From NCBI GenBank assembly GCA_964545315.1, contig CAZJGI010000012.1, forward strand, positions 1 to 64,000: DNA of 64,000 bases, read 5' to 3'. Below, one piece after another: positions 18,430-25,782 of this stretch. Numbering within the stretch: position 1 is the first letter of the stretch; each line of letters opens with the position of its first letter. A program made the translations under genes and the position numbers. The stretch comes from JAAYJR01 sp964545315 (GTDB taxonomy: Bacteria; Bacteroidota; Bacteroidia; Bacteroidales; Prolixibacteraceae). Under the pieces are notes generated by a model. The model did no database searches. It was not told where the DNA came from and saw only the letters and a program-made list of their open reading frames with translations.

Positions 18430-18627
18430 CTAACCATATGGAGTCATTTCGTCAGGTACATTCTCTCCCCTTTCGTACATTAAAAACCGTTTGCAGTTAT
18501 TCCATCCTTTAGGGCCCCGGTTGCAAAAAACATTTCGGATAAGGAAAATGGGCCTTCTAATATTGTTATTTTTATTATTATAGACAGTACAATCGCTTGC
18601 GTATTTACACAGTTTTCCTAAATGCAT
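18430..18627 (-). CDS. Small Cys4 protein coupled to ablB
   Basis: A 65-residue ORF whose ATG lies one base after the TAA of ablB (TAATATG), so translation is probably coupled. It has four cysteines in two groups: LCKYASDC near the N-terminus and FCNRGPKGWNNC in the middle. This layout looks like a small zinc or Fe-S knuckle. There are no membrane segments and no signal peptide. I do not recognise a named family. The conserved-looking Cys/Gly/Trp spacing and tight coupling argue for a real gene. A role with N-acetyl-beta-lysine synthesis would be guesswork from position alone. Confidence 0.6.
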   Translation of the reverse strand: MHLGKLCKYASDCTVYNNKNNNIRRPIFLIRNVFCNRGPKGWNNCKRFLMYERGENVPDEMTPYG

Positions 18628-18628
18628 A

Positions 18629-19498
18629 TTAAATTTTTTTATAAAAAATATTCATACTTTCAATGTTTCCCGATATGTTCGTATTATTGGCCAGAGTGCC
18701 GGTGTATTTATAGCCTGCATTTAAAAAAGTTTTATTTATTCCCGGTTCTTTAAGCCTGGCAATAGTGAAAAGTGTTTTAATTCCGGTTTTTTTCATATCT
18801 GCCTCCATCATTGACAATAACTGCGAGGCAAACTTTCTGCCCCTGTATTTTGGGAGAACTGCAAAATCAGTCATTTCGGCATTCTTTTCTTCCATATCAA
18901 TCTCGGCTGTTGACACTGCTACCAGATTATTACCATCTTTTATACCAAAATACCGCACCCCTTTTTCGCGAATAGTCTCTAAAATATAATCAACTTCATG
19001 GACAGGAAAGGGATAGGTAGCAAAAACCTGTTTGAATATTTCTGTGATAGCAAAGGCATCTTCATGATCAAGATTAACTAAATCAAATTCATGATCAGTC
19101 TGGTCAATCCTTGTATCTAATAAATTGTTCATACCATCCTTAAACAATCCTGTGAAGCTCTTTAATTCTTTCTTATCCACAACAGCCCTGTCCTTTTCAA
19201 AAAATTTTGAAGCCAGGATACAATCAGCTTGTCCCTTAAAAAACCCGGGTATACATGCCTCTGATCTGTAACCATGTAAAACAAACAAAGGATAGTGTTC
19301 TGCCCTTACTTTACCAAAGATTTTGGTATATCCCATCTCCACTGCCATCTGGTCCAGTCTGTTGATGAGCCCGCGCAGGTCATTGTTCCCGGTTTTAAGA
19401 AGGTATATACGATTATTCAATTGTCCATGCTGAATTAATGAATCACCAACTTTCTCAATTATATCACTCATCATTTTCTCTTCTTTCGTGTCTTTCAT
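18629..19498 (-). CDS. ablB: Beta-lysine N6-acetyltransferase
   Basis: Acetylates beta-lysine to N6-acetyl-beta-lysine, a compatible solute known from methanogens and some bacteria. 289 residues. The N-terminal half is family-specific (YTKIFGKVRAEHYPLFVLHG, then YRSEACIPGFFKGQADC). The C-terminal half (about 150-285) is a GNAT fold, with FAVLPKYRGRKFASQLL as the acetyl-CoA pyrophosphate loop. The start overlaps the 3' end of ablA by 35 bp. ATGs at 19474 and 19471 are alternatives that shorten but do not remove the overlap. The ablA-ablB pair is the signature of this osmolyte pathway. Confidence 0.9.
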   Translation of the reverse strand: MKDTKEEKMMSDIIEKVGDSLIQHGQLNNRIYLLKTGNNDLRGLINRLDQMAVEMGYTKIFGKVRAEHYPLFVLHGYRSEACIPGFFKGQADCILASKFFEKDRAVVDKKELKSFTGLFKDGMNNLLDTRIDQTDHEFDLVNLDHEDAFAITEIFKQVFATYPFPVHEVDYILETIREKGVRYFGIKDGNNLVAVSTAEIDMEEKNAEMTDFAVLPKYRGRKFASQLLSMMEADMKKTGIKTLFTIARLKEPGINKTFLNAGYKYTGTLANNTNISGNIESMNIFYKKI

Positions 19499-20780
19499 TA
19501 TTATTTGGAATCAAAGAAATGGTTTTATCTGAATCTGACAATAACTTTTCAATACCGATTGACTTTAATTCATCAGGCTCCTCCAGTTTCAAATCAAGAT
19601 TACAATTTTCACAATCCCTGTCGCAAAATTTTGACTCATAGCTTTCAGGTTCAGTATAAGTTGTAATTATACCTTCATAGTTACGTAATATAACCTTATT
19701 TGTCGACCAGGAAATTATATAATTAGGCATCAAAGGAATTTTTCCTCCACCTCCCGGTGCATCCACAACGTAAGTAGGAACGGCAAATCCGGAGGTATGT
19801 CCTATGAGGCTTTCCATTATCTCTATTCCTTTTCCGATAGGTGTTCTGAAATGAGACAGGCCTTCTGACAGGTCACACTGATATAAATAATATGGACGAA
19901 CACGATTTTTTACCAGTTTATGCACAAGGTTTTTCATTATCCGCGGGCAGTCATTTACATCGGCGAGAAGCACAGACTGATTTCCCAGCGGGAATCCTGC
20001 ATCTGCCAGTTTAGCCAGTGCTTCCCTGGAGGAAGCGGTAATTTCACGCGGATGGTTAAAATGGGTGTTTATCCATAAGGGCTGATATTTTTTTAAAACT
20101 CCAATTAGTCCGTCTGTTATACGATACGGCAGAACTACCGGCATCCTGGTGCCGATCCTGATCACTTCAATATGGGATATTGCCCTTATCTCAGACAATA
20201 TCCAATCCAGATAACTGTCAGATAACATGAAGGGATCGCCTCCTGAAAGCAATACGTCACGGATCCCGGGAGTATTTTTGATATAATTTATTCCTTTTTT
20301 AAGCTGTTCCTTATCAGGGATCGAATCCACATCCCCAACTTTTCTTTTCCGGGTACAATGCCTGCAGTACATGGAGCATATATTACTTACATGAAACAGT
20401 ACCCTGTCAGGGTATCTGTGTGTTATCCCCTCCACCGGACTGTCTATATCCTCTGAAAGAGGATCCTTCATATCAGTCTTTAAAACAACTAATTCATTGA
20501 CATTTGCAAACGACTGTTTAAAAACCGGGTCATTTTGGTAATTAGCAGTATCAATCAGCGACAAGTAATAAGGAGTTATTGATAAAGGAAATCTTTGTAA
20601 TGTCTTTTCAAGATCAGCCTTCTCTTCAGGGGGAATCGTTATACCTGTGAGAAGCTCAAATGTCTCAATCGTTTTTATTGAATTCTTTAATTGCCATTTC
20701 CAATCTTTCCAATTCGATAAATTATTTTCAGGCCCTATCCTCCTGGCAATTTCTTTCTGAATGTCATTAAATATTTCCAT
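19464..20780 (-). CDS. ablA: Lysine 2,3-aminomutase
   Basis: Radical-SAM, PLP-dependent enzyme that moves the alpha-amino group of L-lysine to give beta-lysine. 438 residues. The radical-SAM cluster is CSMYCRHC (C135, C139, C142). The PLP lysine is K362, in SWSTNKVILRNYEG. A C-terminal zinc set, CDRDCENC (C386, C390, C393), matches the well-studied clostridial enzyme. The adjacent ablB favours osmolyte synthesis over lysine fermentation, since kamDE and the other fermentation genes are not here. A candidate promoter lies 20 bases upstream. Confidence 0.95.
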   Translation of the reverse strand: MEIFNDIQKEIARRIGPENNLSNWKDWKWQLKNSIKTIETFELLTGITIPPEEKADLEKTLQRFPLSITPYYLSLIDTANYQNDPVFKQSFANVNELVVLKTDMKDPLSEDIDSPVEGITHRYPDRVLFHVSNICSMYCRHCTRKRKVGDVDSIPDKEQLKKGINYIKNTPGIRDVLLSGGDPFMLSDSYLDWILSEIRAISHIEVIRIGTRMPVVLPYRITDGLIGVLKKYQPLWINTHFNHPREITASSREALAKLADAGFPLGNQSVLLADVNDCPRIMKNLVHKLVKNRVRPYYLYQCDLSEGLSHFRTPIGKGIEIMESLIGHTSGFAVPTYVVDAPGGGGKIPLMPNYIISWSTNKVILRNYEGIITTYTEPESYESKFCDRDCENCNLDLKLEEPDELKSIGIEKLLSDSDKTISLIPNNNERHERRENDE

Positions 20781-20800
20781 AATATTAGTTTCTGTACGAA

Positions 20801-20808
20801 CAAAAATA
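20801..20808 (-). promoter_or_regulatory. Possible -7 promoter box for ablA
   Basis: Minus-strand TATTTTTG fits TAnnTTTG, with its 3' end 20 bases before the ablA ATG. The region upstream up to the marR stop (about 185 bp in total) is AT-rich and would hold any osmotic control site. I saw no clear operator. Confidence 0.35.
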
Positions 20809-20965
20809 GTAAAAAATAATTACATGATTAGCCGTCCTGTCCTTTAAACGATCAATAAATAAAAGATAATTTATTTATAATCAATCGATTATTATTTTAT
20901 GGTCTTCTGCTCAGAAACAGAGTTAACAGAGAATTAATTTAATTTAGTTTTTACAGAAAACATCA

Positions 20966-21457
20966 TTACTCCGGATCAATGTTTTCAGTGTGCATATCGT
21001 CGGATGACAGGGGAGGAAAGGCTTCGACATCATTAATATCCAATAGGTTAACCAGCAATTCAAGGCTTTCAAAAATTTGAATTATTGTTTTTTTATCAAG
21101 TATATTTAGTTTCTGTGACAATTCATCCTGAAGAAGTGGAGGGATTTTCTCCAGCAGATAATCGCCTCTTGAAGTAAGAGAAATATTAACAACACGCTTA
21201 TCACCTGTTTTAGGAAGTCTTGCGACTAATCCTTTAATTTCCAGCCTGTTTATAATTCCGCTTACAGTACTTGAATTAAGGTTAAGGAACTTTTTTATTT
21301 TTGACTGTGTTGCCTGATAATTTTCAGAATTTTTTAAGTAATTAAGACATAGTACCTGTGGAATACTTACTCCATGTTCCTTTTGTATTTTTTTTGATTC
21401 AATATTTATTGAACGGACTATTTTACGGATTTTTATTAAAATTTCAGTTGTGTCCAT
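20966..21457 (-). CDS. MarR-family transcriptional regulator
   Basis: A winged-helix dimeric regulator of about 163 residues from the ATG at 21457 (MDTTEILIKIRKIVRSINIE). The frame can be extended to a TTG at 21475, which would overlap the upstream gene. The DNA-binding region contains the recognition-helix segment TQSKIKKFLNLNSSTVSGII and the wing LEIKGLVARLPKTGDKRVVN, with the MarR D-x-R signature. It could control the outer-membrane-like gene just upstream or the abl operon 185 bp downstream. The ligand is unknown. Confidence 0.88.
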   Translation of the reverse strand: MDTTEILIKIRKIVRSINIESKKIQKEHGVSIPQVLCLNYLKNSENYQATQSKIKKFLNLNSSTVSGIINRLEIKGLVARLPKTGDKRVVNISLTSRGDYLLEKIPPLLQDELSQKLNILDKKTIIQIFESLELLVNLLDINDVEAFPPLSSDDMHTENIDPE

Positions 21458-21471
21458 AAGATTGGGAAAAA

Positions 21472-21969
21472 TCAAAACAGGTATTTAACAGTCAGGGCAA
21501 GGTCAAACACTGTAAAATCTAATCCCTCCCGGCCAAACACATCAAAAAAAGGTTTTATCTCAATGCCAGCTGAAACCGGTACCTTGTAAAAAACATACTC
21601 AAGGCCTGCTAAGCCATCAAGACCGGCCAGAACAGAAGACCTTGACTCATACCAGAGAACATTGTCACGATACTGCTCCTCATCCCAGCTTTCGAAGCCG
21701 ACATGTGCTCCAAATCCATAATAAAATTGCAGTTGATGGGAAAAAGGGAAAAGGTCATACTTAAAGAACTCTGCAAATCCGTGAAGATGTATACCTCTGT
21801 CACGAAATGACACTAATGATTTAAATGCATTTACATCACTTGTATAATAACGGTATTCCAGGCCCGGTGAATGCCATGATGCCCTTATACCTGCAGCCTG
21901 GTTATATCCCTGCCCCAAAGCAACATTAAAGGATAACAATAACATCGATAATATTACTAAATATCTCAT
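21472..21969 (-). CDS. Secreted outer-membrane barrel-like protein
   Basis: A 165-residue protein with a strong signal peptide (MRYLVILSMLLLSFNVALG, cut before QGYNQAAG). The mature part has alternating hydrophobic and aromatic strands (HSPGLEYRYYTSDVNAFKSL, FSHQLQFYYGFGAHVGFESW) and ends in FDLALTVKYLF, a typical outer-membrane barrel C-terminal strand with terminal Phe. A small eight-stranded barrel is likely. No named family is recognised. It lies directly upstream of the MarR gene and may be in the same transcript. Confidence 0.7.
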   Translation of the reverse strand: MRYLVILSMLLLSFNVALGQGYNQAAGIRASWHSPGLEYRYYTSDVNAFKSLVSFRDRGIHLHGFAEFFKYDLFPFSHQLQFYYGFGAHVGFESWDEEQYRDNVLWYESRSSVLAGLDGLAGLEYVFYKVPVSAGIEIKPFFDVFGREGLDFTVFDLALTVKYLF

Positions 21970-22156
21970 AACAGTAAATTTTACCGGGTGAAAGTTACTT
22001 ATTTTTAACGAACTATCTTTTTATATTATTTCTCAGTTAAAAAAAAATCAAATCTTTTATTAACCATACATCACATCCTGTATTGAAATTTTAAATTTAA
22101 AACTATCATGTAATGCAGAAGTGATATTTTTTTTATTCCATAAAAAAATAAAATAT

Positions 22157-22164
22157 TATATTTG
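22157..22164 (+). promoter_or_regulatory. -7 promoter box for tRNA-His
   Basis: TATATTTG is an exact TAnnTTTG box ending 16 bases before the tRNA, so the primary transcript would have only a short leader. The upstream stretch is A/T homopolymeric and no clear -33 TTTG is visible. Confidence 0.55.
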
Positions 22165-22180
22165 CACCCGCAAATAAAAT

Positions 22181-22255
22181 GGTGGATGTAGTTCAGTTGG
22201 TTAGAACGCTGGATTGTGGTTCCAGAAGTCGTGGGTTCAAGTCCCATCTTCCACC
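22181..22255 (+). tRNA. tRNA-His (GTG anticodon)
   Basis: A full cloverleaf is visible. Acceptor strand GTGGATG (22182-22188) pairs with CTTCCAC (22248-22254), with one T-T mismatch. The D arm is GTTC..GAAC. The anticodon arm is CTGGA-TTGTGGT-TCCAG with anticodon GTG. The T arm is GTGGG-TTCAAGT-CCCAT. The extra 5' G (22181, the G-1 identity base of tRNA-His) faces C73 at 22255. CCA is not encoded. Confidence 0.95.
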
Positions 22256-22264
22256 CTGAATTTT

Positions 22265-22288
22265 AAGGACTCGCATGAGTCCTTTTTT
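22265..22288 (+). terminator. Terminator after tRNA-His
   Basis: AAGGACTC (22265-22272), loop GCAT, GAGTCCTT (22277-22284), then a T run to 22288. A standard intrinsic terminator ten bases after the tRNA. Its T run abuts the stop codon of the convergent CrtW-like gene. Confidence 0.9.
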
Positions 22289-22958
22289 ATTTCTTCATTT
22301 GGTACAATCTCCACCATGGCGTTGTGGGAGATTCATGATGCTCCCAATGATAGCCAAAAAAATAACATGAAAGCATGGCCAAAAAATGATTTTTCCTCAA
22401 TGTTCTTGCAAAGTGGGGTTTCATATCCTCCGTGTATGGTCGTCTATGGGGAATCCAGGTACCGAAAAAGAATAATTGAAAAGTAGAAATTATCGCAGGC
22501 AATACCCAGAAAAAGATTAACTGTAACTCATTAAACCAAATTAATAAAATATTGAACGTAATTGCCATGAACAAAATTTGCCACCATGTAGTATAATTAA
22601 TCATGAAATGATACCACCAGATAAAAAAGTTGTTACTTTTTGTCGAAAAATCCGGATCTTTTTCAGATGCAGGATAAAGATGATGACTGTAATGCTTTTT
22701 CGAAAGTACCCGAAATGATAAAAAAGCAAAAAGTGTAGTTGCTATATGACCTATTATATTATTTAATTTACGGTTTTTTGCTACAGAACCATGCATAGCA
22801 TCATGCCCGGTAATGAATAAGCCTCTATACAAAAAAGCCTGAATTAGAATATGCAAATAGAACAATATTGACGAAAAATTTACTTCTGCAAATAACAGGC
22901 TGTATACTAAATGGCAAAACCAAAAAATTATTATTAATAATGCGATAAATACACCCAT
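22287..22958 (-). CDS. CrtW-like beta-carotene ketolase / di-iron membrane oxygenase
   Basis: A 223-residue integral membrane enzyme of the fatty-acid-desaturase/hydroxylase superfamily. Its three histidine boxes are GHDAMHG (H52, H56), KKHYSHH (H89, H92, H93) and GYHWEHHESP (H204, H207, H208). The GHDAMHG and FGTWIPHRRP segments, and PWWRLYQ after the last box, resemble beta-carotene 4-ketolases (CrtW). This reaction would add keto groups to carotenoids. No carotenoid genes (crtB, crtI, crtY, crtZ) are in the window, so a different lipid substrate is possible. It converges with tRNA-His and stands alone. Confidence 0.75.
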   Translation of the reverse strand: MGVFIALLIIIFWFCHLVYSLLFAEVNFSSILFYLHILIQAFLYRGLFITGHDAMHGSVAKNRKLNNIIGHIATTLFAFLSFRVLSKKHYSHHLYPASEKDPDFSTKSNNFFIWWYHFMINYTTWWQILFMAITFNILLIWFNELQLIFFWVLPAIISTFQLFFFGTWIPHRRPYTEDMKPHFARTLRKNHFLAMLSCYFFGYHWEHHESPTTPWWRLYQMKK

Positions 22959-23096
22959 AATATCTTTAAAACTTATATCAAAAACTAAATTTATTTATAA
23001 ATAATGAGGTTGGTCTTTAACATACGCCGTGCACCTGTCAGGGAATATTTTTCCCCGGTACTTTCTGGCCTCATTTACCTCTTTTAATATATTTAT

Positions 23097-23846
23097 TTAA
23101 AAATTCAATATCTCCTTCAATTTTTTGTATCCTGATTTACTGACTTTCAATTTAGTTTTATTGGAAAGTATTACAATATGTGACTCCTTTTCATATTGTT
23201 GTATCTCTTTAATTTCATTTACTTTCACTATACTGGAACGGTGTATGCGTATGAACTCCTGCGGATCGAGCGAATCTTCGAGATCCTTCATTCTTTTTTG
23301 CTTTATATACCTCCCCTCTTGTGTATAGATCATTACGTAATCGTCCATTGCCTCGATATATATTATCCGGTTAACCGGGATAATATGAATTTTACTGCGG
23401 TCCTTTACCACTATTCTGTCGAGAAAGCCTTCCCTCAATTCTTCACTTAATATACCCGCCGGTTCTGAGTTGAAATCCCCTCTCACTATTCTTTCTGAAA
23501 CTTTTTTTATCGCTTCCAAAAAACGTTCTTTGGAAAAAGGTTTTAACAGATAATCTATAGCATTGTGTTCAAAAGCCTTTATTGCATACTGGTCATAAGC
23601 AGTAGAAAAAATCACTTCAGGTTTATGATCGAGCAGTTCCAGCATTTCTATGCCTGTAATTTTCGGCATTTGGATATCCAGGATAACCAAATCAGGTTTT
23701 AGTTCATTGATCATCTTAACACCTTCAAATCCATTTTCACATTCCCCCACCAAATGCACAGACTCAACATCTTGAAGGTAAGACTTAATAAGGTTTCTGG
23801 CTAACAACTCATCATCGACAATTACAGTTTTTATTTTACCCTCCAT
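23097..23846 (-). CDS. LytTR-type response regulator
   Basis: A 249-residue two-component regulator. The receiver domain (1-120) has acidic pocket DD at 11-12, phospho-acceptor Asp57 (LVILDIQMPK), Thr in STAYDQYAI and Lys in LLKPFSKERF. The LytTR DNA-binding domain is about 145-249, with VNRIIYIEAMDDYVMIYTQE and FIRIHRSSIVKVNEI. It is the last gene of a three-gene minus-strand operon with a LytS-type kinase (7-bp gap) and a LiaF-like membrane protein. It probably controls envelope genes. Confidence 0.94.
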   Translation of the reverse strand: MEGKIKTVIVDDELLARNLIKSYLQDVESVHLVGECENGFEGVKMINELKPDLVILDIQMPKITGIEMLELLDHKPEVIFSTAYDQYAIKAFEHNAIDYLLKPFSKERFLEAIKKVSERIVRGDFNSEPAGILSEELREGFLDRIVVKDRSKIHIIPVNRIIYIEAMDDYVMIYTQEGRYIKQKRMKDLEDSLDPQEFIRIHRSSIVKVNEIKEIQQYEKESHIVILSNKTKLKVSKSGYKKLKEILNF

Positions 23847-23852
23847 AATATA

Positions 23853-24899
23853 TCAGGTTTGTGGAATAAACAAAGTTACAATAAATTTATCTTTTTCATC
23901 TTCAACTTTCATAAGCATAGGACTTCCATAAATAATCTGAAGGCGGTCCCTGATATTTCGAAGGCCTATTCCCTCACCTTTTTTCGCTATCAGCTCCGGA
24001 TCATAATTATTGGTTATGCTTATTTCAAGCAGATCATCCCTGCAGGTTCCCTTCGTGATGATGTCGACAGGTTCAGTTGCTTCATAAACCCCATATTTGA
24101 TGGCATTCTCATATAAAGGTTGTAAAATCATATTGGGTATTGTCATTTTAAGGCAGCTTTCTTCTATCCGGAATACGGCGTTAAGTTTTTCTCCAAACCT
24201 GACTTTTTCTATCTGCAGGTAGAACTTATTATTCTTAATCTCCTCCTTTAAAGTAACCTTATCTGTCTGGAAATGCTTAAATGAATAGCGCATCAGTGAT
24301 GACAAATTGATGACCATCTCATGAGCTTTCGCCGGATCGCTCAAAGTTAATGAGGATATGCTGTTAAGACTATTGAACAAAAAATGCGGATTAATCTGCG
24401 ATTTAAGGGCATGCAGTTCAGCCTCTTTTACAAGGGACTTAAGCCGGGATTCATTAATAACTTTCTCGCGAAAACCCTGATAATAATTGACAGCATAAAA
24501 GAAGAGCGCATAAACAATGTAAAGCATATATCCAAAAAAAACATTTGCCGGGATACCGTTTTCGGACCATTTATCAAAATCAGGATGAAGCAGTTTCATG
24601 ATCACCAGGCCAAGATATAACCACATTAAAATAATTATTGTTGCGGCTACAAGATGTGCAGTCAGTATCCTGCCAACACTGTTATTTTCAATTGTAGAAT
24701 ATTTGATTACATACCAAACAGGAATACCTATGATTGAGAACATGAAAGGAAAGGCAAAAAACTCAAGTGCTGCAACTCCGGGATCCACTTCATAGGCAAG
24801 CCATCTGAGAAGCACATTACCAGTCATAATAACAAGCCATACAAAAATATAAAAAAAGGCTAGCCTTGGCCTGGATATGAACGGGTGATTAAGATACAT
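23853..24899 (-). CDS. LytS/YehU-type sensor histidine kinase
   Basis: A 348-residue membrane kinase. Four hydrophobic helices lie in the first 140 residues (FFYIFVWLVIMTGNVLL, FFAFPFMFSIIGIPVWYVI, LVAATIIILMWLYLGLVIM, FFGYMLYIVYALFFYAV). A short coiled linker leads to the His_kinase phospho-acceptor LKSQINPHFLFNSLNSISS (His172). The HATPase domain is about 250-346, with NMILQPLYENAIKYG as the N box and GEGIGLRNIRDRL as the G box. There is no extracellular sensor domain, so it senses through its membrane helices or a partner. The LiaF-like gene 6 bp upstream is the likely partner. Confidence 0.93.
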   Translation of the reverse strand: MYLNHPFISRPRLAFFYIFVWLVIMTGNVLLRWLAYEVDPGVAALEFFAFPFMFSIIGIPVWYVIKYSTIENNSVGRILTAHLVAATIIILMWLYLGLVIMKLLHPDFDKWSENGIPANVFFGYMLYIVYALFFYAVNYYQGFREKVINESRLKSLVKEAELHALKSQINPHFLFNSLNSISSLTLSDPAKAHEMVINLSSLMRYSFKHFQTDKVTLKEEIKNNKFYLQIEKVRFGEKLNAVFRIEESCLKMTIPNMILQPLYENAIKYGVYEATEPVDIITKGTCRDDLLEISITNNYDPELIAKKGEGIGLRNIRDRLQIIYGSPMLMKVEDEKDKFIVTLFIPQT

Positions 24900-24905
24900 G
24901 TGGCA

Positions 24906-25619
24906 CTAATTATATTTAATTTCAATGCCTCCGAAAGCGGTAAATCCTTTTATAACAACTTTTTTTGCAGGATTGGTAACAATCTCCGGTGCCGAATGGG
25001 TACGTTTATCACTAACACCGCCAAAAATTGAGTTGACTTCATTAACGACTGACCAATCAGGAGGTACTTTAAACCCGCAACCTCCAAATATGGCAACGCA
25101 GTCTATAACTGCCCCATTCTCGGCAAGGTGTACCTGTCTCATGTCATACTCTGCACCCCCAAAAATTGCTGTAATCTTACCTCCCAGAAAATTTTTGGAA
25201 TTTACATAAGTCTCCCTTCCCCCGAATATCACTGCATCGTCGAATGTGTCATTACTGTCAGTGGAATTACTTTTTTGAAAGGCTAAAACAGTGTTTCGCT
25301 TTCTGCCTGTAAAAACCAGTACCAGGCCTATGGCAATTATCATAACAGGCCAGCCTATTCTTTTTAAATATAATGGAAGGATAAATATTTCATGTATCAT
25401 AAAAAATCCTCCTATAACGATTAAAATTGTACCTGTCGTACTGTTCCCGGTCATAACCAAAAAAATACCAATACCAATCATTAGCATCTGCCATGAAACA
25501 AAGACATCAGCCCAAACCGGAGGAATTATATCCAGCCTGAACAGTACCCATATTACTCCGGCTATTATTAAAAACAGGCCTAATAAAACTCTCTTGTCAG
25601 AATCCCTTTCTTTTTCCAT
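24906..25619 (-). CDS. LiaF-like membrane protein (DUF5668)
   Basis: A 237-residue protein. The first 110 residues hold four short transmembrane helices (LLGLFLIIAGVIWVLFRLDI, MLMIGIGIFLVMTG, GTILIVIGGFFMIHEI, GWPVMIIAIGLVLVFTG). The soluble C-terminal part is a beta-solenoid-like LiaF domain with repeated FGG units: AVIFGGRETYV, ITAIFGGAEYDM, CVAIFGGCGFKVP, NSIFGGVSDKR and FTAFGGIEIKY. In Firmicutes LiaF inhibits the LiaS kinase in response to cell-wall damage. The order LiaF-like/kinase/LytTR suggests the same logic here, by inference. Confidence 0.85.
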   Translation of the reverse strand: MEKERDSDKRVLLGLFLIIAGVIWVLFRLDIIPPVWADVFVSWQMLMIGIGIFLVMTGNSTTGTILIVIGGFFMIHEIFILPLYLKRIGWPVMIIAIGLVLVFTGRKRNTVLAFQKSNSTDSNDTFDDAVIFGGRETYVNSKNFLGGKITAIFGGAEYDMRQVHLAENGAVIDCVAIFGGCGFKVPPDWSVVNEVNSIFGGVSDKRTHSAPEIVTNPAKKVVIKGFTAFGGIEIKYN

Positions 25620-25782
25620 TTTTATAATTTTTAACGTTATCCAAATATATAATTAAGAATAAATTAATACTCTTAACATTCGGTTAACATACGATATGAA
25701 TCGGTAAATTAAGAAAAATGAAAAATTAACAGGCATTCAAATACCGGCATCCATAAAAATTATTGTGGACCAATTGTATGTG

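Noticed and set aside
19464..20780. Lysine fermentation operon
   Set aside because: The aminomutase is followed by the acetyltransferase ablB, and no kamDE, kdd or kce genes are nearby.
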